Shown here in pieces: positions 34,428 through 41,387 of a stretch of DNA of 41,387 bases. The DNA is from Lachnospiraceae bacterium. Lineage in GTDB: Bacteria; Bacillota; Clostridia; Lachnospirales; Lachnospiraceae. The notes beneath the pieces are model-generated. The model did no database searches and had not been told where the DNA came from. It saw only the letters and a program-made list of their open reading frames with translations. Numbering within the stretch: position 1 is the first letter of the stretch; each line of letters starts with the position of its first letter. Location of the stretch: positions 7,948 through 49,334 of the forward strand of contig JAAUZC010000014.1 of assembly GCA_014804795.1 (NCBI GenBank). Direction: 5' to 3'. The translations under genes and the position numbers were made by a program.

Positions 34428-34857
34428 TTTGATTTTCCGATGGTGTCGGATGGGAGCATTCCTGCAGCATCACCTCCGATGAGTAATCCAGCCGTGATTG
34501 TTCCGCCGGCACAGCCTGCTCAGTCGGGAGAAAGTGGAGTTGGAAAAGGTGGGGGTAAGGCAGTAGACTATGTTTCACTAAGCGAAAATTTGGGAAAAAA
34601 GTAGAGACTGAAGGATACAAAATAATTGATATTGAAGATGCAGCACAAGCAAATAAAGATTGGGCGGATATGGGGTATAATTTACCACCAGTAGCTGAAA
34701 ATACAAAAGTATATAATGTTGAAAGATTAGTATTGTTGGACCACAAGAAAGTTGGGGAACTATTGGAGGAGACGTACAATATGCAATTAAAGATGCTTTA
34801 TTAGATGACGATTGGTTTACCGATATTCATTCATTAGACCAGGAGAGAATTAGATGA
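34428..34857 (+). pseudogene. Toxin cassette A: proline-rich linker and decayed C-terminal toxin
   Basis: The region opens with the proline-rich linker shared with cassettes B and C: PMVSDG, AASPPMSNPAVIVPP, GESGVGKGG. The spike and hydrophobic segments of the core are missing. A distinct C-terminal domain follows, readable only across two frameshifts: VSLSENLGKK, then (after the A-run 34595-34600) VETEGYKIIDIEDAAQANKD and MGYNLPPVAENTKVYNVE, then (after ~34730) GPQESWGTIGGDVQYAIKDAL to the stop at 34857. The pattern 'P.G..vy.ve … P..SWGTIGG.vq.AI.D.L' is seen in C-terminal domains of polymorphic toxins. The stop overlaps the next gene's ATG (ATGA), showing original toxin-immunity coupling. 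Confidence 0.7.
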
Positions 34858-35180
34858 AACAGATAGGCGAAAAACAGATTGATGCAAATGGCGTATTGAT
34901 AAATTTTGAGATATCCATAAAAAAGATTATTGAATATGATAATTGTTTTATTGTATTGATACGAGAAAGAAAGGAGATTCCTAATAATATTATTGCATAT
35001 GATTATTATGGTAATGAGTTATGGAAAATAAACGATATTGTTAGGGCGAAAATATCTAGAGGATATGATGATATTGAGAAAATGTCAAATAATATGCTTA
35101 AAACATATTATGAACTGGGTATTGTATACGAAATAGATTTAGATTGTATGAAAATTACGAATGAAACCTATATGCGCTGA
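34854..35180 (+). CDS. Candidate immunity protein of cassette A
   Basis: A 108-residue intact, AT-rich gene. Its ATG overlaps the stop of the decayed toxin by 4 bases, and AGGAG lies just upstream. The sequence mixes Ile/Asn/Asp-rich strands (NGVLINFEISIKKIIEYDNC, FIVLIRERKEIPNN) with an acidic helix. No family is recognised. Position is the main evidence for an immunity role. It is intact although the partner toxin is broken, which fits selection to keep protection against related cells. Confidence 0.6.
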   Translation: MKQIGEKQIDANGVLINFEISIKKIIEYDNCFIVLIRERKEIPNNIIAYDYYGNELWKINDIVRAKISRGYDDIEKMSNNMLKTYYELGIVYEIDLDCMKITNETYMR

Positions 35181-35401
35181 AGTCTATTTAATTATGGTAT
35201 ACTTTAGAATCTAAAAACACCTGAATCAAAAAAATTATTATTTCCTGCGTTCGTTGATGTAAGTTAATGAGAATGTAGGAGATAATAGCTTTTTGTTCAC
35301 GACCTAATCTGGTATTCCGGTACAGGCTGGGAGGAAAGTGCCGGTTTGAACAGGGGAAATATGAGAACGGAAAGATAGCAGGGGTATCCCTGCGCGGGAA
35401 G

Positions 35402-37330
35402 GTGGCAAAGAGGGAAGGACAGACGGTGTGCCTGGAATTGGAGATCGACGGAGCGGATGCACAGGGGAAGCACCCGTATCCGTGGGCGCCGGCCACAGGG
35501 AACCTGATGTACTGCATGCCTCAGGAAGGGACGGAGGTATTCCTGTACTTTCCGGATGGGGATGAGGGAAATGCGTATGCGGTCAGCGCAGTACATGGGA
35601 ACGCATCCTGCCCGGGCTTTGCAGATGCACAGAAGCGGGGGCTTGTAACGGAGCACGGGAAAAAGATAGAGCTGTACCCGGACAGGCTGGGTTTCCTTGG
35701 GGGAACAGAAGGGGACGAGAAGAACTGCCGCCTGGGAAAAGAAGCTTTCGGGGCGGGAGCCGGGAGTGGAAAGCTTCGGATCACCGGGAAAGAGAACGTG
35801 GAGTTCCGGGCGCCGGAGATCAGGCTGTCAGCGGCACAGAAAATCGGGCAGTATGCCATGGAGAGCCTTGCGGCGGATAAGGAAGGGGAACTGTATCCGA
35901 GAGGCAGCAGAAACCCGGCGACGGGCGGAGGAGGCGGTGCAGGCATAGACATGGACGGCGGCAGCTGCAATGGGCTGTCAGCCCAGGGGATACTGGAGGG
36001 GACGGAGTATGAGTCGTATGAAGTGTTTAAGGATGAGCCGGGGTATGAAGCGTATAAGGAAATCCCTACATGGCTGAAAGTTTTAGCAGGCGCTGCAGTT
36101 GCGGTAGCGGTAGGCCTGGCGGTGGGAGCGCTGGTGGTTGCCACCGGAGGGACAGCCGCGGTATTGTTGGGAGTGACTGCAATGCAGTTGGGCCTGGCGG
36201 CCGGAGCAGTCACAGCTGGAGCAGGGATTGCTGCAGCAGCGGCAACAGGGTTAAGGGACAGCAGAAACGGAACGGTGTCCTCTCTGGATACTTATATCAA
36301 TAATGCGTATTCCGCCTCTACGCGTATAGGCGGGGCAATACTGGCATTGACGCTGGCACTGCCGGCAGCGGATAAGATAACAATGATGATAACAGGAGGC
36401 TGCAGCCTGATACCGGTAGGAAATACGGTAGTCACATTGCCACAGGTGGCAGGTGCATTCCGAATTTTGACCGGGGCAGCAGCGCTTCTTAACCTGGCAG
36501 TTCAGGGAAACGAATTAAGTATGTTCTGCTCTGAGGGGAAGCCGATGGGAGCACCCACAGGGAACCGGCTGTATGACAGTGCAAGGGACTTGTCAGAAGT
36601 GGGAGCAGCAAGTATTATATATTATGGTATGTCCAATCCGTATGCCTATAGCAAGGTGACGACATCGCCGTTACCGGATGAAACGGGAATTGCCGTGCAG
36701 GGTTCGGCGGGTGTTCCGATGGTGCCGGATGGGAACCTTCCTGCAGCATCATATCCGATGAGCAATCCAGCCGTGATTGTTCCATTGCAACAGTCTGCTC
36801 TGCCGGGAGGAAGTGGAGTTGGAAAGGATGGTACATATTCAGGAGAAGAATGGTATAATTACTTTGTTAATACATATGGAAAAGAGAATGTGCAAGGGAC
36901 CTTTTTTAATGAAATAAAGTATGAGCCAACTTCTGGAGTTAACTTTACTCCAACGAAAGGGAAGACTACTACAATACTGGGTAGATATGATATGGATACT
37001 CAATATATTTTTGAAGAAACCGGAAATATAAAATCCCTAAGTTATGATGACCATGAAGGAGGATTTAATTTACTAAATGTTCCTGATGACTTGAGTAATG
37101 TTCCAGGGGGAGATTTTTGGAATGATTATAATGTTCCATTTCTTGATGAAGCGATTGGAAGAAATGATGTTTTTTCTTTAGCTACAGAGTCCAATCAAGC
37201 ATCTATGTATAGAATAAATAAAGATACTGGATTGCTTGAATTGTCGGGATTTGGAAAGGAAATAAAATATTTAGAAAGTAAAGGATATGTTTTGGATAAA
37301 GATTTGATGCAGATGGTGCCATCCCAGTAA
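35402..37330 (+). CDS. Toxin cassette B: VgrG/gp5-type spike, hydrophobic segment, linker and C-terminal toxin
   Basis: An open frame of 642 codons. Residues ~1-75 form a gp5/VgrG-type OB fold (GKHPYPWAPATGNLMYCMPQ, EGTEVFLYFPDGDEGNAYAV). Residues ~80-165 form the following spike region. A Gly-rich linker (NPATGGGGGAGIDMDGG) precedes a small-residue hydrophobic segment (about 222-390: WLKVLAGAAVAVAVGLAVGA and further). The proline-rich linker PMVPDGN…SNPAVIVP ends near residue 477. A ~165-residue AT-rich toxin domain follows (EEWYNYFVNTYG, WNDYNVPFLDEAIGRNDVF, GFGKEIKYLESKGYVLD). GTG 35402 has no good ribosome site. In-frame homology runs back to 35279, where a stop precedes it, so the 5' part (gp27-like domain) is missing. 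It may be a silent cassette. Confidence 0.75.
   Translation: MAKREGQTVCLELEIDGADAQGKHPYPWAPATGNLMYCMPQEGTEVFLYFPDGDEGNAYAVSAVHGNASCPGFADAQKRGLVTEHGKKIELYPDRLGFLGGTEGDEKNCRLGKEAFGAGAGSGKLRITGKENVEFRAPEIRLSAAQKIGQYAMESLAADKEGELYPRGSRNPATGGGGGAGIDMDGGSCNGLSAQGILEGTEYESYEVFKDEPGYEAYKEIPTWLKVLAGAAVAVAVGLAVGALVVATGGTAAVLLGVTAMQLGLAAGAVTAGAGIAAAAATGLRDSRNGTVSSLDTYINNAYSASTRIGGAILALTLALPAADKITMMITGGCSLIPVGNTVVTLPQVAGAFRILTGAAALLNLAVQGNELSMFCSEGKPMGAPTGNRLYDSARDLSEVGAASIIYYGMSNPYAYSKVTTSPLPDETGIAVQGSAGVPMVPDGNLPAASYPMSNPAVIVPLQQSALPGGSGVGKDGTYSGEEWYNYFVNTYGKENVQGTFFNEIKYEPTSGVNFTPTKGKTTTILGRYDMDTQYIFEETGNIKSLSYDDHEGGFNLLNVPDDLSNVPGGDFWNDYNVPFLDEAIGRNDVFSLATESNQASMYRINKDTGLLELSGFGKEIKYLESKGYVLDKDLMQMVPSQ
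35429..36514 (+). repeat. GC-rich spike/hydrophobic core repeat, copy B
   Basis: Matches 40380-41321 (cassette D) almost base for base from TGCCTGGA to AACGAA, apart from an in-frame ~138-base deletion in D. The part from 35873 also matches 37891 onward (cassette C). This long direct repeat would allow recombination across the array. Confidence 0.85.
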
Positions 37331-37350
37331 AATAAGGAGAAAAATTAACA

Positions 37351-37791
37351 ATGGAATTAATAGAAATAGTTATACATGCGTTTGAAAGCATAATAAAGAA
37401 ATACAATATGCAATCATCAATCATTTCAGAAAATGAAGTGGTATTATTTTCTGATAAATACATATTATCTTTTTTGCGTCATGCGGGTGAACTTGAAATG
37501 GTGTATATTGAAAAGAAAGAGGATGGAGATTTATATCAGTATAATATTGATTCTTTCATTGCTAATTCCATTTCAGAGGAAGCAAGGATGCAGATAAAAG
37601 AGCGATTGAAAAAAGAATCAAAAACAGAAATAGATTTAGCACTACTTGCCTATACATTAGAAAAGAAATGGGATGATTTATTATTAGGTGGTAAAGAGTG
37701 GATAAAAGAATATCAAAACTTTTTATTATATATTCCGGCAAGAAATGTTACTCAATTAAAAGAAAAAAAATATAAAGGAAAATGTATATAA
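37351..37791 (+). CDS. Candidate immunity protein of cassette B
   Basis: A 146-residue acidic AT-rich gene, starting 20 bases after the toxin B stop, with AAGGAG upstream of ATG 37351. Two halves are visible: an N-terminal strand-helix region (IEIVIHAFESIIKKYNMQSS, YILSFLRHAGELEMVYIEKK) and a C-terminal helical part (EARMQIKERLKKESKTEIDL, LAYTLEKKWDDLL). No family is recognised. Adjacent position and size are typical of immunity proteins. It is followed by 99 bases without a gene, then cassette C. Confidence 0.65.
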   Translation: MELIEIVIHAFESIIKKYNMQSSIISENEVVLFSDKYILSFLRHAGELEMVYIEKKEDGDLYQYNIDSFIANSISEEARMQIKERLKKESKTEIDLALLAYTLEKKWDDLLLGGKEWIKEYQNFLLYIPARNVTQLKEKKYKGKCI

Positions 37792-37890
37792 CTTAATCTG
37801 TGATTAGGCAGAGGTTTAATGTTTTTGATTTTCCTGTCAATCATTTTTTCTCATTCTCCTTGACAATCTCAGAACGCCCATGTTACTTGC

Positions 37891-39262
37891 GCGGATAAGG
37901 AAGGGGAACTGTATCCGAGAGGCAGTAGAAACCCGGCGACGGGCGGTGCAGGTATAGACATGGACGGCGGCAGCTGCAATGGGCTGTCAGCCCAGGGGAT
38001 ACTGGAGGGGACGGAGTATGAGTCGTATAAAGCGTTTGAGGATGAGCCTTCGTATGAAGCGTATATCCCTACATGGTTAAAAGTTATAGTAGGTGCTGCC
38101 GCCGCGGTATTGTTGGGAGTGACTGCAATGCAGTTGGGTCTGGCGGCCGGAGCAGTCACAGCTGGAGTAGGGATCGTAGCAGCGGTGACAACAGGGATAA
38201 GAGACAGCAGAAACGGAGTCCTCTCTGGATACTTATATCAATAATGCGTATTCCGCCTCTACGCGTATAGGCGGGGCAATACTGGCATTGACGCTGGCAC
38301 TGCCGGCAGCAGATATGATGACAATGATGACCACTGGGGGCTGCAGCCTGATACCGGTGGGAAATACGGTAGTCACATTGCTACAGGTGTTAGGCGCATT
38401 CCGAATTTTGACCGAAGCAGCACTGCTTAACCTGGCAATTCAAGGAAACGAATTAAATATGTTCTGCTTTGCGGGGAAGCCGATGGGAGAACCTACAGAG
38501 AACCGGCTGTATAACAGTGCAAAGGATTTGTCAGAAGTGGGAGCAGCAAGTATTATATATTATGGTATGTCCAATCCGTATGCCTATAGCAAAGTGACGA
38601 CATCGCCGTTACCGGATGAAACGGGAATTGTCGTGCAGGGTTCGGCGGGTGTTCCGATGGTGCCGGATGGGAACCTTCCTGCAGTATCATATCCGATGAG
38701 CAATCCGGCCGTGATTGTTCCGCCGGAACAGCCTGCTCTGCCGGGGAGAAGTGGAGGAGTAGAAGATGGCTTAAATGCTGATATATATTCGGCTAGAATA
38801 ACAAATGAGGTTCTGGATGGCGATTTACTAAAAAACGCAAATGCAATGAAAGATACATTACCTGCATGGGCAAAGAATAAAGGAAATTTTGGTTATAGCG
38901 AGGCTTACATAGAAGGGTTAGATAACACCCAGTTTTTCGCACATAGCAGCATACAAACAAAAATACCAAGTATTAAAGATAGCGGAATATCAATAAAACC
39001 TGAATCTTCGCCATTTAAGGCAGTAGAAGTTAATGGCAATAATGTGATAAATGGAGAGGGAGCTTGGCTCAGAGATGTAGATACAGAGTATAAGATTCTT
39101 TCGGACATCCAGAGTAAATTAGGAGATAATTATTCAGCATCAGGGAAAATTAAACTTTATACAGAATTAGAGCCCTGTCCCAGTTGTCAGAGTATTATTA
39201 AACAATTTAAGGAAATGTATCCTAATATAGATGTTGAAGTTATTTATAGTGTAGAAAAGTAA
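37891..39262 (+). pseudogene. Toxin cassette C: truncated core, frameshift, and deaminase-type toxin
   Basis: Homology to core B starts abruptly at GCGGATAAGG (37891), so the spike is missing. The first frame runs to 38244. A 5-base deletion near 38217 (AACGGAGTCC for AACGGAACGGTGTCC) shifts it. The second frame runs to 39262 and carries the rest of the hydrophobic segment, the linker and a ~165-residue toxin domain. That domain has FFAHSS, then DTEYKILSDIQSKL, and LYTELEPCPSCQSIIKQF, a zinc-binding nucleic-acid deaminase pattern (His, Glu of DTE, CPSC) close to the 'toxin-deaminase' families of polymorphic toxins. Deamination of nucleic acid bases in target cells is inferred. The intact warhead could be rescued by recombination. 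Confidence 0.75.
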
Positions 39263-39270
39263 AGGAGAGG

Positions 39271-39612
39271 ATGAAGATGAATAATATCAATTTTTATCAA
39301 AAGAAGTATGAGGCATTAGAAACATTTTATGGATGGATTGATCAGGGAAGTGAATACGATATTGCGGTTGAGCAAAGTATTTATTATAATCATGGATTAG
39401 AGGAAATTGATGAGATTATACTGAATATAACAATTGCAACAAGATATTCCAGATGTGGGAAAAAAATATCAGAGCAATTTAAAAAAAGGTTAGAAACTGC
39501 TATATCTAAATTTAAGTTGTTGGATTTACAAGAGTATGGTTTGACAGAAACGGAAATAACAGTTTTTAATGAAGAAATAGCAGAGGTTGAAGCATTGATT
39601 TTAGATGCATAA
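39271..39612 (+). CDS. Candidate immunity protein of the deaminase toxin
   Basis: A 113-residue acidic, AT-rich gene, 8 bases after the toxin stop, with AAGGAGAGG upstream. Predicted mostly helical: QKKYEALETFYGWIDQGSEY, LEEIDEIILNITIATRYSRC, ISEQFKKRLETAISKFKLLD, EITVFNEEIAEVEALI. No catalytic motif. Small acidic helical proteins next to deaminase toxins usually bind and block the active site; this is inference from position. The next gene, DUF434, follows after a 24-base gap. Confidence 0.65.
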   Translation: MKMNNINFYQKKYEALETFYGWIDQGSEYDIAVEQSIYYNHGLEEIDEIILNITIATRYSRCGKKISEQFKKRLETAISKFKLLDLQEYGLTETEITVFNEEIAEVEALILDA

Positions 39613-39636
39613 CATAGAATCGTGGAGGCGATAAGC

Positions 39637-40359
39637 ATGTGTACAATTGTGAAAAGAGGATATTCTCCAAATGATCGAAAGGAGTTTGGAAATAAGGCCC
39701 TTGATAAATTATTTGATGCTGGACGAGACTTACAGTATTTGTTAAATCAAGGATATAATATAAAAGGTGCATCCATATTTGTGGGAAATCATTATTTATT
39801 ATCAGAACGGCAGAGATTAGCATTAGTAAGAGCTATTTCTTCGGAAAAAAGTATCAAAATAAGGAAAAACAAAGAGAATAAAATCATTCCTCATGGAAGT
39901 GTGGTAAATATTGATGGATTTAATACTATAATTACTCTAGAAGTTGCTTTATCAGATTCGCTATTGTTAAAATGCATGGATGGAACAATTCGGGATTTGG
40001 CAGCGCTTAGAGGTACATATCGCTTGATTGATAAGACAGATAAAGCGATTATATTGATTGGTAGGATATTGGAAAGTAATAAGGTAGGTAAAGCAGTATT
40101 TTATTTGGATGCTCCAGTATCCAATTCGGGAAGATTGAATCAACGAATAACAGAACTATTAAATCAATTCAATTTCGAGGTTCAAGTGGAAGTAATTAAC
40201 AATGTTGATGTGGTTTTAGAAAAACTTAGTAATGTAATAACCAGTGATGCTATTATTCTTGATAAATGTGTAAGTTGGATTAATTTGATTACAAAAATTA
40301 TTGAAGAAATTAATAAAGGTTATTCGTATATTGATTTTAGTGTATTGACTAATCGTTGA
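39637..40359 (+). CDS. DUF434/DUF5616 domain protein
   Basis: A 240-residue protein with the full DUF434-DUF5616 pattern: VKRGYSPNDRKEFGNKALDK, LFDAGRDLQYLLNQGYNIKG, FVGNHYLLSERQRLALVRAI (DUF434), then NIDGFNTIITLEVALSDSLL, CMDGTIRDLAALRGTYRLID, AVFYLDAPVSNSGRLNQRIT, VITSDAIILDKCVSWINLI (DUF5616). Conserved Asp residues in the D-G-F-N, D-G-I/T-R-D and T-S-D-A segments suggest a metal-dependent active site, perhaps nuclease-like; no activity is established. ATG 39637 is chosen since GTGGAGG lies 8 bases upstream. It is the last gene before core D, which begins only ~20 bases after its stop. Why it rides in a toxin cassette is open. Confidence 0.8.
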   Translation: MCTIVKRGYSPNDRKEFGNKALDKLFDAGRDLQYLLNQGYNIKGASIFVGNHYLLSERQRLALVRAISSEKSIKIRKNKENKIIPHGSVVNIDGFNTIITLEVALSDSLLLKCMDGTIRDLAALRGTYRLIDKTDKAIILIGRILESNKVGKAVFYLDAPVSNSGRLNQRITELLNQFNFEVQVEVINNVDVVLEKLSNVITSDAIILDKCVSWINLITKIIEEINKGYSYIDFSVLTNR

Positions 40360-41375
40360 GCATAAATCAGAGAAATGTATGCCTGGAGCTGGAGATCGAC
40401 GGAGCGGATGCACAGGGGAAACACCCGTATCCGTGGGCACCGGCCACGAGGAGCCTTATGTACTGCATGCCTCAGGAAGGGACGGAGGTATTCCTGTACT
40501 TTCCGGATGGGGATGAGGGAAATGCGTATGCGGTCAGCACAGTACACGGGAACGCATCCTGCCCGGGCTTTGCAGATGCACAGAAGCGGGGGCTTGTAAC
40601 GGAGCATGGGAAAAAAATAGAACTGTACTCGGACAGGCTGGGCTTTCTCGGGGGAACAGAAGGGGATGAGAAGAACTGCCGCCTGGGAAAAGAAGCTTTC
40701 GGGGCGGGAGCCGGGAGTGGAAAGCTGCGGATCGCCGGGAAGGAGAACGTGGAGTTTCGGGCGCCGGAGATCAGGCTGTCAGCGGCACAGAAAATAGGGC
40801 AGTATACCATGGAGAGCCTTGCGGCGGATAAGGAAGGGGAACTGTACCCGAAAGGCAGCAGAAACCCAGCGACGGGAGGAGGAGGCGGGGCAGGCATAGA
40901 CATGGACGGCGGAAGCTGTAACGGGCTGTCAGTCCAGGGGATACTGGCAGGGACAGAATATGAGTTGTATGAAGCGTTTGCGGATGAGCCGGCGTATGAA
41001 GCGTATATCCCTACATGGTTAAAAGTTATAGCAGGTGCTGCAGTGGCGGCAACAGGGTTAAGAGACAGCAGAAACGGAACGGTGTCCTCTCTGGATACTT
41101 ATATCAATAATGCGTATTCCGCCTCTACGCGTATAGGCGGGGCAATACTGGCATTGACGCTGGCACTGCCGGCAGCAGATAAGATAACAATGATGATAAC
41201 AGGAGGCTGCAGCCTGATACCGGTAGGAAATACGGTAGTCACATTGCCACAGGTGGCAGGTGCATTCCGAATTTTGACCGGGGTAGCAGCGCTTCTTAAC
41301 CTGGCAGTTCAGGGAAACGAACTTACGAACCCCCATTTCAAATGGGGGTTTAATTTTGGCCCCTCTGGGGCATAG
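40356..41375 (+). pseudogene. Toxin cassette D: spike and hydrophobic core truncated at both ends
   Basis: The frame shares the OB-fold spike (KHPYPWAPATRSLMYCMPQ, EGTEVFLYFPDGDEGNAYAV) and Gly-rich linker with cassette B. Homology starts at 40380, ~20 bases after DUF434, so no N-terminal spike domain or good start is present. The hydrophobic segment lacks about 46 residues compared with B, in frame. Homology ends after GNE (41321), where CTTACGAACCCCC replaces the B sequence. The last ~18 codons to TAG 41375 (TNPHFKWGFNFGPSG) come from a hairpin-rich insert. Linker and toxin are absent here; they may continue beyond the window after the insert. Confidence 0.7.
40380..41321 (+). repeat. GC-rich spike/hydrophobic core repeat, copy D
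   Basis: Direct repeat of 35429-36514 with scattered substitutions and one in-frame deletion of about 138 bases in the hydrophobic segment. The last 250 bases (from AGAGACAGCAGAAACGGAAC) are nearly identical to B, pointing to recent duplication or conversion. Confidence 0.85.
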
Positions 41376-41387
41376 TACCGGTTCCGC
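41327..41387 (+). mobile_element. Possible left end of an IS200/IS605-type element
   Basis: Directly after TTAC (41323-41326) comes a perfect 11-bp inverted repeat, AACCCCCATTT (41328-41338) and AAATGGGGGTT (41340-41350). A second hairpin GCCCC-TCT-GGGGC lies at 41359-41371. IS200/IS605-family elements insert 3' of short tetranucleotides such as TTAC and carry subterminal hairpins instead of inverted ends. The homology to cassette B stops exactly here. The stem followed by TTTAATTTT could also be a terminator. The window ends before any transposase or TnpB. Confidence 0.45.

Noticed and set aside
35521-36213. 230-codon minus-strand ORF rich in Pro, Ala and Ser
   Set aside because: It is the complement of the Gly/Ala-rich spike and hydrophobic core. 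The same shadow appears opposite cassettes C and D, so it follows from base composition.

Overview
The window looks like a chromosomal segment of an endospore-forming gut Clostridium of the Lachnospiraceae type. The evidence is Firmicute-style gene content and order (yqfC-yqfD-phoH-[PgpH-like]-ybeY, pheT, queA, a BofC-like protein, a SpoVB/MurJ-like flippase), strong AGGAGG-type ribosome sites, and several paralogous MATE pumps. I saw no rRNA, tRNA or CRISPR array. The genus cannot be fixed from the sequence alone.

Layout. (1) 1-801 is the 3' end of pheT. (2) 1080-5337 holds a GNAT acetyltransferase, then a tightly overlapping trio: VTC-type polyphosphate polymerase, DUF4956 membrane protein and CotH-kinase surface protein. 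(3) 5426-7902 is an M18 aminopeptidase and queA. (4) 7949-8260 holds a compact type I toxin-antitoxin locus of Fst/par architecture. A 32-residue membrane peptide on the minus strand faces an antisense RNA promoter on the plus strand. The two converge on one shared terminator, and a ~27-bp direct repeat puts the complement of the toxin start region into the RNA. (5) 8475-9591 holds a small hypothetical protein and a metallo-beta-lactamase-fold hydrolase. (6) 9772-14014 is the sporulation/RNA-maturation operon yqfC-yqfD-phoH-X-ybeY, in which X is a PgpH (c-di-AMP phosphodiesterase) relative that has lost its catalytic HD residues and its extracellular domain. (7) 14029-24099 holds a flippase, a BofC-like protein, a HAD phosphatase, two FAD oxidoreductases around a 66-aa protein, a DUF3160 lipoprotein and a CapA-like protein broken by a -1 frameshift. 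(8) 24132-30348 has proB without proA, then a MATE / LysR / MATE block, 5-formyl-THF cyclo-ligase and an RmlD-like reductase.

(9) 30396-41387 is the accessory region. It begins with two exported hypothetical proteins and a WG-repeat fragment, then small AT-rich genes that look like orphan immunity genes, and a decayed KptA. It ends in an array of polymorphic-toxin cassettes. Each cassette carries part or all of a GC-rich core (VgrG/gp5-type OB-fold spike, small-residue hydrophobic segment, proline-rich linker). Three of the four are followed by a different AT-rich C-terminal toxin domain and a small candidate immunity gene. Cassette A is a linker plus decayed toxin fused to the left end of an IS66-like element. 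B has an open frame but lacks its N-terminal spike region. C carries a deaminase-type toxin and a core frameshift, followed by an immunity candidate and a DUF434/DUF5616 gene. D is cut off by what looks like the left end of an IS200/IS605-type element.

How it fits together. The array resembles the orphan C-terminal cassettes downstream of Rhs or CdiA genes, but on a contractile-injection-type spike in a Gram-positive background. Repeated cores would allow homologous exchange of warheads while immunity genes persist as orphans. This array and the convergent antisense toxin locus are the two most interesting items.
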